Shown piece after piece: positions 26,807-35,413 of a DNA stretch of 64,000 nt; position 1 is the first letter of the stretch, and each line of letters opens with the position of its first letter. This DNA comes from Phycicoccus avicenniae_A (GTDB lineage: Bacteria > Actinomycetota > Actinomycetes > Actinomycetales > Dermatophilaceae): assembly GCF_050496545.1 (NCBI RefSeq), contig NZ_JBNVZV010000007.1, positions 124,001 through 188,000 on the forward strand, read 5' to 3'. A program made the position numbers and the translations under genes. The notes below the pieces were generated by a model. It had not been told where the DNA came from, did no database searches, and saw only the letters and a program-made list of their open reading frames with translations.

Positions 26807-27675
26807 CCCGCCCGCCCGTACCTGGCCCGGTGGCCGTGCTGGGGGCGACCGGTCGGCAAGGCGGCGCAGTCGTCCGGCACCTGCTGCGTCGTGGCATCCC
26901 CGTGCGTGCCGTCAGCAGAGCGCCGGACGGCTCGGCCGCACGCTGGCTCGCTAGGGAGGGCGCCGAGGTGGTCGGGGCGAACCAGGTGGACGAGGCGTCC
27001 CTGAGGGTGGCCTTCAGAGGCGTTCGAGCCCTGTTCTCGGTGCAGGATTTCTACGGTGCCGAGGGCGGGCCGGCGGGCGAGGTGGATCAGGGTCGCGCGG
27101 TGGCCCAGGCCGCTCGGTGGGAGCGGGTTCCGGTCGTCGTGCAGTCCACCATGGCGGCCGGCCAGGACGTGGCCGCCGTGCCGCACTTTCTCAGCAAGCG
27201 CCGGGTCGAAACCGAGCTTCTCCGAGTGGGCGTCCCGCACGTCCTGCTCGGCACGGTCTGGTTCATGGACAACCTCTTCGACCCTGCGGTCGGCGGGATG
27301 GCCACCCTGCCGGTCATGGCGGGAGCTCTGGGCCGGCATGCTCCGGTCGCCGCGCTGGCCGTCGACGACATCGGTGCCGTTGCGGCGGCCGTCTTGGCCG
27401 ACCCCGAGCCGTACCTGGGTGGCCGTCTGGACCTTGTCGGTGACCGACTCAGCGTGGCGCAGATGATCGACCTGTTGCGCCGCGCCGAGATTCGTGTTCC
27501 CGCGTGGGCTGTGGTGCCTCTGCCGGCGCTGATGGCCGCCGGTCGGGCCCCCGAGTTCGTGCAGCAGCTGCGGTGGCAGCGACGGCAGGGCTTCCAGGTT
27601 CGACCGGCACCGCTGCTCGACGTCCCTCGCTTGAGGAGCTTCTCTGAATTTCTGCGCGGACACAGGTCGGGGTAG
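26803..27675 (+). CDS. NmrA/atypical SDR NAD(P)-binding protein
   Basis: The 290-residue Rossmann protein starts MTRPPVPGPVAVLGATGRQG with the GATGRQG dinucleotide motif. It continues with VVVQSTMAAG and FLSKRRVETEL in the region of the usual active site. This resembles the NmrA-like family of atypical short-chain dehydrogenases, which act as NAD(P) sensors or reductases. It overlaps the hydrolase stop codon (ATGA) and is probably co-expressed. Conserved catalytic Tyr-Lys is not evident, so a redox-sensing or reductase role cannot be separated. Confidence 0.85.
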   Translation: MTRPPVPGPVAVLGATGRQGGAVVRHLLRRGIPVRAVSRAPDGSAARWLAREGAEVVGANQVDEASLRVAFRGVRALFSVQDFYGAEGGPAGEVDQGRAVAQAARWERVPVVVQSTMAAGQDVAAVPHFLSKRRVETELLRVGVPHVLLGTVWFMDNLFDPAVGGMATLPVMAGALGRHAPVAALAVDDIGAVAAAVLADPEPYLGGRLDLVGDRLSVAQMIDLLRRAEIRVPAWAVVPLPALMAAGRAPEFVQQLRWQRRQGFQVRPAPLLDVPRLRSFSEFLRGHRSG

Positions 27676-27990
27676 CCCAGGCAGGGGCTGACAGCCTCAA
27701 GGAAGAGGTGTTCATGATCGCAGTGTCGGACGCAGCGGCCCATGGCGTCTTCGAAGGATCGCCGTCCGACGTGGGCGTCGCGGGCACGTGGTAGCTGGGC
27801 GGGCGGCCGCCGATGTTTGCCGCGGGGGTCATGCCGGCCGGGACCTGAACTCGTTCACCAGGTTCGGGTGGGAGGGCAGTAGGTCTTGGTAGGCGGAGCC
27901 GTGACCGACCTCGTGGCGTTTCGTGAACTGACCGTCGAGATTCGCCCCCCCACGACCGGCTGACACGCCGGCTCGAGCGGACCGCTCGCC

Positions 27991-28050
27991 GGACGGCCAC
28001 GGCCACGTCGTGAGGATGCCGGACGGCCACGGCCACGTCGTGAGGATGCC
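27991..28050. repeat. Exact 30-bp tandem duplication
   Basis: Bases 27991-28020 and 28021-28050 are identical, starting GGACGGCCACGGCC and ending GAGGATGCC. Two adjacent copies, no more. It sits in a gene-poor gap; the phase keeps frames open. A recent slippage or duplication event is the simplest reading. Confidence 0.9.
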
Positions 28051-28290
28051 GAGGGGAAGCACGCAGGTCGGTCCCGGCCTCGAGAGGATGCGGCAATGGG
28101 CGTCGGGGGCAGCGCAGTTGTACCCGCGTCCTTGCCGATGTCCCTCCGGAAGGGACCGACCAGCACGCTCGAACGCAGGGCGGCCGACGGTGCTCGACCC
28201 ATCCCGAATCTCGATTTCCGGTCAGCCCCGCCAGCCAGGAGGAGTCGGCCGGCTCAGGCTGCCGACGGGTCAGCGCCGCCCTCTGCTCAC

Positions 28291-28477
28291 GGCGCCGACG
28301 CCGCCACTGCACCGGACGACCTCGCGCTACCCAAGCCCTCAGGTGTCGAATCCGGTCGGACCCACCGTAGCGCGGCCCCGACGCGGTTGGCGATAGCTCC
28401 ATCGAGCCGCTGCTGGTCGACCTGTCCACCGGTGGCAGCCTCGGTCTCAGACGGATGCCCCCTGCTCAGCCCCCTCC
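28291..28477. repeat. Dispersed repeat, copy B
   Basis: Partner of copy A at 25152-25336, in the same orientation, with shared start (GGCGCCGACGCCGCCAC) and end (CTGCTCAG...CTCC). Both copies sit in gene-free stretches. Confidence 0.6.
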
Positions 28478-28648
28478 GGTCAGGGAGTGAGCTGAGTGCG
28501 ACGTTGACGCTCGCACACGCGGGTCGTCGTTGTTGTCCACGTGGCCTGGCGCAGACGTGCTCCCTGAGCACAGTGCGCGGGACAGGCGTCCGCACGAGAC
28601 ACGACGCATCCCGTGCAGCATGACGCTGCGGATGCGCCTTCCGCGGGA

Positions 28649-29020
28649 TCAGGCCGAGCCGCGCCCCACCCTCAGCTCGTCGCGGATCTCCTTGAGCAGC
28701 TCGGTGTTCGGGTCGATGGTCTCGGCCTCCGGCTCCTTCGGGAAGAACCGCGCCTGAGCGGCCGCATACGGCTTGACGACGCCGAAGTAGACGACGGCGG
28801 CGACGATGAGGAAGGCGAGCAGGGCCGTGATGAAGGCGCCGACCGACACGCCTCCGGGCTTGAAGGTGGAGAAGTCCTGCTTGCCGCCGATCTTGCCGAT
28901 GATGTCCATGAACATGGCGGTGAAGGCCGTGACGACCGTGGCGAACGCGCCGCCGATGACGAAGGCGACGGCGAGCTCGACGAGGTTGCCGCGCATGATG
29001 AAGTCCTTGAAGCCCTTCAT
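28649..29020 (-). CDS. mscL: Large-conductance mechanosensitive channel MscL
   Basis: The 123-residue protein has the MscL hallmark N-terminus (MKGFKDFIMRGNLVELAVAF) and VIGGAFATVVTAF in the first helix. The second helix (VGAFITALLAFLIVAAVVYF) and a C-terminal bundle (ELLKEIRDELR) follow. MscL forms a pentameric pore opening under membrane tension to release solutes on osmotic downshock. ATG at 29020 is preceded by GAAAGGA. The gene is monocistronic, in a gene-poor stretch. Confidence 0.97.
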   Translation of the reverse strand: MKGFKDFIMRGNLVELAVAFVIGGAFATVVTAFTAMFMDIIGKIGGKQDFSTFKPGGVSVGAFITALLAFLIVAAVVYFGVVKPYAAAQARFFPKEPEAETIDPNTELLKEIRDELRVGRGSA

Positions 29021-29577
29021 GGCGAGAATCCTTTCTGCTGCGGACGCTGTCCGCCCGGTCGCCCTCGAGGTGTCGAGGGTCGGCCGTACCATCCCACGGA
29101 CTGACATCGTTGTCACCCGTGGTCGGATGGTGGCCGACCCCGGTCACGGCGAACCCGTCGCACGGGGCTCATGCATTCCTCGCGGGGCAGGGCCGAAGCC
29201 GTGCGTTCGGGGCCACCTGGCTCGGACGCTCGGGGAAGTGCAGGACGGGGGCTTGTGGCGAGCCCTTGCGTGGGGTGGTGGTGTCCCGCCGATGCACGGC
29301 CGGCTTCGACGTACGTGCGGCCGTTGCCCGATCCGGACGTGGCGCCGACAGGGGCCGGACCCGCGACGTCATCGGAGCCCTGCGCCCCGGATCTATTGGC
29401 GTAGACGGTCGTCGGCGCTTCGCGAGGTCAACGGCCACGATCGAAACCCCATCCGGCCGAAGTCCTGGCTGGTGGCGAGGGTCTGGTGGGTGCAGCGGCG
29501 CGAGATGCCCGGGACTGAAGGGTGCGCCGATCTCGCGAGCTCTCTCGGTGGACTCGCTGCGCTGGACCCCCGACGGG
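29021..29577. other. Gap upstream of mscL
   Basis: About 560 bp between mscL and the small coiled-coil ORF. The first 100 bp should contain the mscL promoter. Overlapping open frames elsewhere look non-coding. Nothing else recognised. Confidence 0.4.
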
Positions 29578-29775
29578 TCAGCTCTCCCGTCGCCGGGCGA
29601 GCTCCGCCGTGATGAGGCGCTGGCGTCGGACGAGTGCCCGGCGGTGACGGCCGTCGGCTTGGTCGCGCAATTGCTCCTCGGTCTGCGCCAGTTCGGCGAT
29701 GAGTTCACGAAGGCCAGCGCTGACGGGCCACGCCAGCCCGTGGCCGTCATGGGCGTGCTCTTGCCCCGAAGACAC
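29578..29775 (-). CDS. Small coiled-coil protein
   Basis: The 65-residue product has a central helix likely to form a coiled coil (LRELIAELAQTEEQLRDQ, then HRRALVRRQRLITAELARRR). Charge is strongly positive at the C-terminus. GTG at 29775 lies 3 nt after the stop of the orphan gene upstream, so the two are probably one transcript. No family is recognised; a DNA- or protein-binding partner of the orphan protein is conceivable. Confidence 0.55.
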   Translation of the reverse strand: MSSGQEHAHDGHGLAWPVSAGLRELIAELAQTEEQLRDQADGRHRRALVRRQRLITAELARRRES

Positions 29776-29778
29776 GTC

Positions 29779-30168
29779 TCAGTCCCACGAATGGTGACGG
29801 TGCAGCCGAGGCTGCTGGATGGCCGTTCGCAGCTGAGGGTCGAGGTCGGCCAGGACGTGCACGAGGTCCTGGATCACGGCATGCCTCGCCTCGGTGAAAC
29901 GCACGCGTGTGGCGCCATCCCAACAGTCTCGCAGGCGTGCTGGCCAGGAGTCAGCGTGCCCGGGCTCTCGAGCGAGGAATGGCAGGTGCACGACCACGTC
30001 GTGCTGGCCCTGCTGGACCGCTGCGAGCAGGCTGAAGCGCGGGTCGATTCCACGCAGGTCGAGGCAACATCCGAACTCGCCGTAGTCGTGGATTCGCAGG
30101 CCTGGAGCGGAGTGGGCCACGGCCCAGCGCACCGTCCCGTACAGCCGTGTCAGTTCCTGCGGGTTCAC
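29779..30168 (-). CDS. Small orphan protein, paralogue of the gene at 8447-8842
   Basis: The 129-residue protein starts VNPQELTRLYGTV and is 59% identical (64 of 109) to the product at 8447-8842, with the same DYGE.GCC.DL and LLAAVQQG.HD and LAREPGH blocks. No known domain or signal peptide is seen. GTG at 30168 is chosen because the homology starts there and TATGCT lies 6 nt upstream. The bases just upstream (CTATGCTCCGCGC and CTAGGCTCCGCGC) are almost the same as in the paralogue, so promoter and start were copied with the gene. The next ORF on the same strand starts 3 nt later. Function unknown. Confidence 0.75.
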   Translation of the reverse strand: MNPQELTRLYGTVRWAVAHSAPGLRIHDYGEFGCCLDLRGIDPRFSLLAAVQQGQHDVVVHLPFLAREPGHADSWPARLRDCWDGATRVRFTEARHAVIQDLVHVLADLDPQLRTAIQQPRLHRHHSWD

Positions 30169-31094
30169 GCGCGGAGCATAGGGGATCGGGACCGGGGCAC
30201 CAGCCCACGCGAGGGCTGGACGTTCTGCCCGGGGCGAATCGGCCTCGCACGTCTGCCCCTGCGTGGGAGGCCCGCGACGCCCTCCTTCGTCCACACACCG
30301 GGGTGGGATGCGCCCGACAGGTCAGTCTGGTCGACGACCCCACCACGTTCGCCATCAGCGAAACTGCCGGAGGCAACCGACCGCGCAGGAGTCAAACCAC
30401 AGTGATCGAAGGTTGCGTCGTGGTCGGTCAGCGAGCGCTCCCGGCAGAATGCCGGCGTCCGCAGTCGCCGGTGCCGGCCCGGATGGGCGACGCCAGGTCC
30501 TGCCGATGTGGCCACGGTGGTGGGCATTCTGTGGTCGTGGAGCGTGGGGGACCTGCGGATCGGCTTACTCTGCGATTGCACCCCATGGACCAGGAGCGAC
30601 GCGGAGCCTGGCGCGGCGGAGAACCGCGGGGAGCGCGGTGTCCCTGAGCTGTGAACCGGCCCGTCGCGGTGGGTCGACGGCGGACTCCCGGCCAGTCGCC
30701 GTGGTTGGCCGGCCCGCCTGGAGGCCCCGTCAGCGAGGGAATGACCGCTCCGCTCTGGGCAACCGATGATCCACGTCACCCGCTGTCGGCGCCATCCACT
30801 CTGGGCACCAGCCGCACGATCCCGGGAGGTGGCTCCGGTGTCGAGCCGTGTACCGCGCTCGCGCCGTCGCGGGTCGGCGGCGGGAGGGTTGCTCTCGGTA
30901 GGTGCGGGCCCGTCGGGCGACGAGACAGCGAGCGTTCCGCGGCGCGTGGACCGTGACGTGGGGCAGGTATGGACGTTCATCCCGTCGCGTCATGGAGTCG
31001 GCAGCGACTGGCCGGTTGTGCGATTGTCAGCTGTCGATGGACGCTACCGGTCGATCGGGTTCGGGGAAGGTGCCCGCACCCATCACCAGCTGCC
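30169..31094. other. Gene-poor gap of about 930 bp
   Basis: The left end holds the orphan-gene promoter. Open frames on both strands overlap each other, are rich in Arg/Gly/Pro and have no convincing start. No RNA gene, transposase or repeat is recognised. Confidence 0.4.
30175..30180 (-). promoter_or_regulatory. Leaderless-type -10 element of the paralogous orphan gene
   Basis: TATGCT (minus strand) lies exactly 6 nt before the GTG at 30168, matching the element at 8849-8854 in position and surrounding bases. Confidence 0.45.
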
Positions 31095-31286
31095 TCATTC
31101 TCGAGGTGCTTGTTGGCTGAGCAGCCCGATCACGATGAGTGCGACGCCTACAAGGGTGAACGCAGCAGCGATCGCGTCCCACCAGATGAAGTCTTCTGTG
31201 AGTACGGGGGCGTCAAGGCCCTCCGCGAAGGCCCAGCCGGCGAGGGCGAGTAGGGCCACCCCCATGAGCACCACGCGCTTGCGCAC
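31095..31286 (-). CDS. Small two-helix membrane protein
   Basis: The 63-residue product starts VRKRVVLMGVALLALAGWAF and has a second hydrophobic helix (AIAAAFTLVGVALIVIGLL). The N-terminus is basic and the tail short. GTG at 31286 is preceded by AGGA 5 nt upstream; codons further upstream are not convincing. Nearest neighbours give no functional hint. No family recognised. Confidence 0.6.
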   Translation of the reverse strand: MRKRVVLMGVALLALAGWAFAEGLDAPVLTEDFIWWDAIAAAFTLVGVALIVIGLLSQQAPRE

Positions 31287-32052
31287 GGGGGTCCTGTCGT
31301 CGCTGGGGCGGTCCCGGTGAGTGGGGTCGCGGCGTAGTCGCCGCGTCACAGCCGGGCTCGTTCGGTGACCCGCCTGGGCTGGGCCGAGCGAGCGCACGGC
31401 AGGGACAGTCTGCACTGGCGGGAAGTGGCTCGCTGCGGGGGAAGGTGGCGGCCCGGGCACGCCTGAGCGGGCACAGTGCCATCCACTGGGCCTCCCGGAA
31501 GGATGTGGAGAGTGGGGTCACGCATCAAACCGTTGACGTGACTTCGCCGCTCAACGAGTCACCAGTCGACGAGAAGTCTAGACAGGATGGTGACATCGAT
31601 GTCAACGCTCTGTCACGCTGGATCAGGTATGCGAAGGCCGCGCACCCTCGGTCATTTCTGGAACGGAGCCGTCGATGCAGGGCACGAGGTCGCGTGAGCG
31701 CCCCTCTGTGGACGTAACCCGTCAGCCACACGTGGGCGTCGGGTGCGCGCCGGACCCGACGCAACGTCATTCGGCTCAGTCCGTTCGTCAGATGGGGGGC
31801 GCGACAGCCCGCGGCGATGAACGGCCCTGTCGAGGCGGTTCGACCATGACGTGGGTCAGCGTGCGTGCTGAGCGATCGATGGCACGTCGACTCGGTGTCG
31901 CACGTCCATCAGCAACGGGTCGGGCCGAACCGATGCTCCCGCATCGCTCTCGCAGCACGATCGGTTGTCCGACCACAGGTTTCCCTCAGAAGGCCTGTGC
32001 TGAGCTGCGGGTCTGGCGCAGGACCCCCTGACCCCTCGCTAGACCTGCGGAC

Positions 32053-32082
32053 GAGGCGGTGGCCCTTGGGGGCCGCCGCCTC
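32053..32082 (+). terminator. Strong GC-rich hairpin, possible terminator
   Basis: GAGGCGGTGGCCC (32053-32065), loop TTGG, GGGCCGCCGCCTC: a 13-bp stem with one G-T pair. Followed by GGTCGTTT, so the U-tract is weak. No confident gene ends just upstream. Confidence 0.4.
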
Positions 32083-32205
32083 GGTCGTTTGGCCGCCGTC
32101 TCTGGTGCTCGGTCTGCCAACGCTGAGGGTGGGATGCGGGGCGCAGGCCGTTCGTTGCGCCACACTCACGTAACGGTCACGGCGAGGAGGGCTACTTTGG
32201 TGGGT

Positions 32206-32237
32206 GGTGCCGTTGACCGTGCAGGGACAACGGCACC
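32206..32237. other. Hairpin-forming inverted repeat
   Basis: GGTGCCGTTG (32206-32215) and CAACGGCACC (32228-32237) form a perfect 10-bp stem with a 12-nt loop. It is isolated in a gene-poor stretch; it could be a regulatory RNA structure or a transposon end, but nothing else supports either. Confidence 0.35.
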
Positions 32238-32843
32238 ATCACACTCGCATCTTGACCGTGTCGTGGGGCTGGCGCTCCGCGTGCTGCGGGTTCCCGACCC
32301 GCGGCGGTGCACCAGAAGCGCGAGGGCGACCCGGCGCGTGTCGCCCAACTGGTGCAGTCATCGAGGCCCGGCGCAGAGGATGGGCCGGATCGTCCTACCA
32401 CTGGGCGTGTAGCAACCGCTGGTCGAGGGTCGCGGGCGTGCGGGAGTGTCGCTGTTCCCCCTCAGCCGTTCGGTCAAAGCTTGGCCGACTCGAGTTGCGG
32501 GTTTCCGGCTGACGAGAAACGCTGCTTCCAGCGCCCGAATACCCTGCCACCGAGCGCCCACGGGGTCCGGCGGTCGGCACGCCTGTCCGCTGCTGACCGC
32601 CGGAGCCCGACCCAGTACCGTTGCCCCACGCCAACCGACGGCGATGAGCTTGTCGGGTTGTTGAACGGGTCCTCAGCGGCGCCTACGGGCCACGCGCTGA
32701 ACTTCCTCGGAGGCTCTCGAGCGGGTCCTGCGTTGCGGACGCATGCTGCTGGGAGCGCCACGAGATCGGCCGACTACCTGCCCGTGGCCGGTGCACCTTG
32801 CGGCTGAATGAGGGAGAGCCGGTCGGTGGGATGAGGCGCCGGG

Positions 32844-33233
32844 CTAGACGGGTGCCGTCGGGTGGTGGTGTCGGCGCCAAACCTCCCAGATGTCATGAGC
32901 CACGTCGCTGTACCGAGTGAGCGGATCCGCCGATGAGGCGTCGAACCACTCGACGAAGACTGCATGAACGAGGGCGCGCACGTCGATCGCCCCCGAGGTG
33001 GTGGGCAGCCCGGCGACGATCGCTTTCGCTTCGTAGGTGTACTCGTCGACATTGACCTCGAAGGCCACACCCATGAGATCGGCTACGAAGAGGATCCGCG
33101 AGACGGTCTGGACGAGTTCCTGCTGCTCGCTTGTGAGGCCCCATCGCCACCGTCGCTGGGTGGGGAAGGAAGCCGCGTATCGGTGGTGCGGTGGCCATCT
33201 CGATGAGCGAGTTCTGCGTTCAAACCACGGCAC
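32844..33233 (-). CDS. Hypothetical protein, alpha-helical
   Basis: The 129-residue reading uses GTG at 33233. The confident part is the C-terminal 100 residues (LTSEQQELVQTVSRILFVAD, AKAIVAGLPTTSGAIDVRAL, VFVEWFDASSADPLTR). The N-terminal 30 residues are Arg/Trp-rich and weak, so the true start may be further in, though no better ATG or GTG is visible. No family recognised. It lies in a gene-poor stretch left of the metal island. Confidence 0.5.
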   Translation of the reverse strand: MPWFERRTRSSRWPPHHRYAASFPTQRRWRWGLTSEQQELVQTVSRILFVADLMGVAFEVNVDEYTYEAKAIVAGLPTTSGAIDVRALVHAVFVEWFDASSADPLTRYSDVAHDIWEVWRRHHHPTAPV

Positions 33234-33918
33234 GGCGGGCAGTATTGCAGGGTCCGCTCGCATGCGCGCACGATCGGTGGCTCTCGCCATGGCCCGGCTG
33301 CGCGAGCGCATGGCGACCGGGGGTACGGCGCCGGCGGCGTGCCCCGGGTGGTCCAGGGGGGTGGACGAAGCACCAGTTCTGGCCATTTGACCCTCGCGAC
33401 AGCTTGAGCGGCATCAAGTCGAGGCCCCTGTGCAGGTCAGAGGCCATCTGTGGCCTTGGGTGCCCAGTCGGGTCCAACAGAACCGATTGTTCGTTTCAAG
33501 TCCAACCCGGCGATCCAGGCGTAGGGCCCTGACCAGCGGAAACGCGGGGCGGAGGACAGTTGCTTCTCCCGTTGCATCGGATATGCATCGTTGGCACACC
33601 TGTGCAAAGACTGTTCGGCGCGTGGATCTGGGCTCTCGCAACGACATCAGGACGTGCGGTGAGCACGGCCTCGACATGTGCACCTTCGCGCGGAGGCAGC
33701 CTTGCGGGTGGTGGCCAGCAAGGGCTCTCCTTGTGTCGGCGGTGTGGGGAGCCCGCGCGCAGTGACGTTGTCGTGGCGTCGCACGCGCCACGGGCCAGTG
33801 CAACACTCGAGCGTCCAACTTCTGTCACACCAAGGTGTGGTGCCCGCATTCGCTCCGCTAATGCTCGGTGCGCAACCTTGGGCAGACGTTCTAGCAACCA
33901 AGACGCGTTCGACGTCGG
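33234..33918. other. Gap at the left edge of the metal island
   Basis: Holds one of two diverged direct repeats (33431-33509) shared with the integrase end. Overlapping short frames only. The chrA 3' end is at the right. Confidence 0.5.
33431..33509. repeat. Left copy of diverged direct repeat, possible attL or attR
   Basis: Aligns with 47420-47496. Identical blocks TGCAGGTCAG and GTCCAACAGAACC (33431-33440, 33472-33484) are 41 bp apart in both. Overall about 62 of 77 bases match with one 1-nt indel. Same orientation, about 14 kb apart, flanking the metal genes, with the integrase next to the right copy. Divergence argues against a fresh integration. Confidence 0.55.
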
Positions 33919-35316
33919 TTAGGTGACCAACTGGCGTGCCAGGGCGACGACGAGCCCGACAAGGGCGCACGCACCGAGGGTGCGCAGGACCGACCACCCG
34001 CGCCACAGGAGCAGGGCGCCGGCGAGCGTGAGGTAGGCGAAGGCGACGGGGTCGAGGGCCCGCGGGTCCGGGAGTTCGAGCGAGACGGGTCCGAGCGTGG
34101 CGACGAGGGTGCGGTCGGCGACGGTGTGGACCGCGAGGTAGACGCCGAGGTGGACGATGACGCCGACGACGGCCGCGGTGACCCCGGAGAGGGCGGCCGC
34201 GAGGCTTCGGTTGCCGCGCAGGCGCTCGATGAAGGGGGCACCGAGGAAGACGAGGACGAACGAGGGGACGAAGACGACCCAGGTCGTGAGCAGCGACGCG
34301 AGGATGCCGGCGGCCCACGGGGAGAGGGCACCCGGGTCGCGGAAAGCGCCGAGGAACGCGACGAACTGGACGACCATGATGAGCGGCCCGGGGGTCGACT
34401 CGGCGAGCGCCAGCCCGCGCGTCATCTCGCCCGGGGCCAGCCAGCCGTAGACCTCGACCGCGCGTTGGGCGACGAAAGCGAGCACGGCGTACGCGCCGCC
34501 GAAGGTGACGAGGGCGGTCCCCGTAAAGAAGAGCCCCTGCTGCGTGAAGACGCTGCCCTGCCCGGTAAGCAGCACGACGCCGGCCATCGGCACCGCCCAG
34601 GCCAGCAGACCGACGCCCAGGACGCGGGCCGCGTACTCGCGGGTCGGGCGGACGTGGTGGAGGGCGTCGTCGCCTACGATCGGGACGGCGTCGCCGCGAA
34701 CGACCGGGACGGCGTCGCCGGACGGGGAGGGTGCGATCAGCGGGGGCGGACGTCGACGGCCGGCGACTAACCCGACGACACCGGCCAAGAGAACGACGAG
34801 GGGGAAGACGGTGTGCAGCAGAGTGAGGGCGAGGAACGCCGCGACGGCGATGGTCACGGCGACGGGGGTCGTCAGGGCCTTGCGGCCCACCCGTAGGACC
34901 GCTTGGGCGACGACGACGAGGACCGCCGGTGCGACGGCCGCGAAAACACCCGACACGATGGCGCTCTCGCCCCAGGCGACGTAGACCGCTGAGAGCCCGA
35001 GGAGGGCCATGAGCCCGGGGAGGACGAAGAGCGTCCCCGCGACGAGGCCGCCCCGGACCCCATTGAGGAGCCACCCGACGTACACCGCGAGCTGCTGGGC
35101 CTCCGGGCCCGGGAGCAGCGTGCAGAAGGAGAGCGCGTGGAGGAAGCGCTCGTGCCCGATCCAGCGGCGTCGCTCGACCAGCTCGCGCTCCATGACGGCG
35201 ATCTGCCCGGCCGGACCCCCGAAGGTCTGCAGCGAGATCGCGAACCAGGCGCGCACGGCCTGGCCGAACGGCACCAGGTCGGTGGGTCGGTCGGCGGTGC
35301 GGGGGGCCTCGGGCAC
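33919..35316 (-). CDS. chrA: Chromate transporter ChrA
   Basis: The 465-residue protein has the two homologous CHR halves: the first with FAISLQTFGGPAGQIAVMER, LPGPEAQQLAVYVG and LLGLSAVYV; the second with FTGTALVTFGGAYAVLAFV, LAESTPGPLIMVVQF and VFVPSFVLVFLGAPF. About 10-12 membrane helices and the two-domain form match long-chain ChrA, a chromate exporter. The linker contains two near-copies of GDAVP(V/I)V. GTG at 35316 has an AGGAGGA ribosome-binding site; a longer frame upstream is not homologous. The gene is on the same strand as CDF and ArsR genes. Confidence 0.92.
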   Translation of the reverse strand: MPEAPRTADRPTDLVPFGQAVRAWFAISLQTFGGPAGQIAVMERELVERRRWIGHERFLHALSFCTLLPGPEAQQLAVYVGWLLNGVRGGLVAGTLFVLPGLMALLGLSAVYVAWGESAIVSGVFAAVAPAVLVVVAQAVLRVGRKALTTPVAVTIAVAAFLALTLLHTVFPLVVLLAGVVGLVAGRRRPPPLIAPSPSGDAVPVVRGDAVPIVGDDALHHVRPTREYAARVLGVGLLAWAVPMAGVVLLTGQGSVFTQQGLFFTGTALVTFGGAYAVLAFVAQRAVEVYGWLAPGEMTRGLALAESTPGPLIMVVQFVAFLGAFRDPGALSPWAAGILASLLTTWVVFVPSFVLVFLGAPFIERLRGNRSLAAALSGVTAAVVGVIVHLGVYLAVHTVADRTLVATLGPVSLELPDPRALDPVAFAYLTLAGALLLWRGWSVLRTLGACALVGLVVALARQLVT

Positions 35317-35413
35317 GATGCTCCTCCTAGGTCGCGCTCCAAAGTAGGGCACGCCGCATTGTCGGCGGGGCAAGGCCGGCATCCTCGCCCAGTGTCGTGG
35401 ACGACGGCGGACC

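Larger units (their letters stand above)
27676..28648. other. Gene-poor gap of about 970 bp
   Basis: No gene is supported. The gap holds a 30-bp exact tandem duplication (27991-28050) and copy B of a dispersed repeat (28291-28477). A minus-strand frame at about 27829-27960, ending SHPNLVNEFRSRPA, has protein-like composition and could be the tail of a decayed gene, but there is no start or family match. Confidence 0.45.
31287..32843. other. Gene-poor tract of about 1.56 kb
   Basis: GC content looks lower than in the flanks and frames are short and overlapping. Two strong hairpins (32053-32082 and 32206-32237) are the only structures seen. I find no supported gene, tRNA or transposase. Confidence 0.4.

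Noticed and set aside
30147..30647. Plus-strand ORF over the orphan-gene promoter
   Set aside because: Antisense overlap at its left end and Arg/Gly-rich composition without motif.
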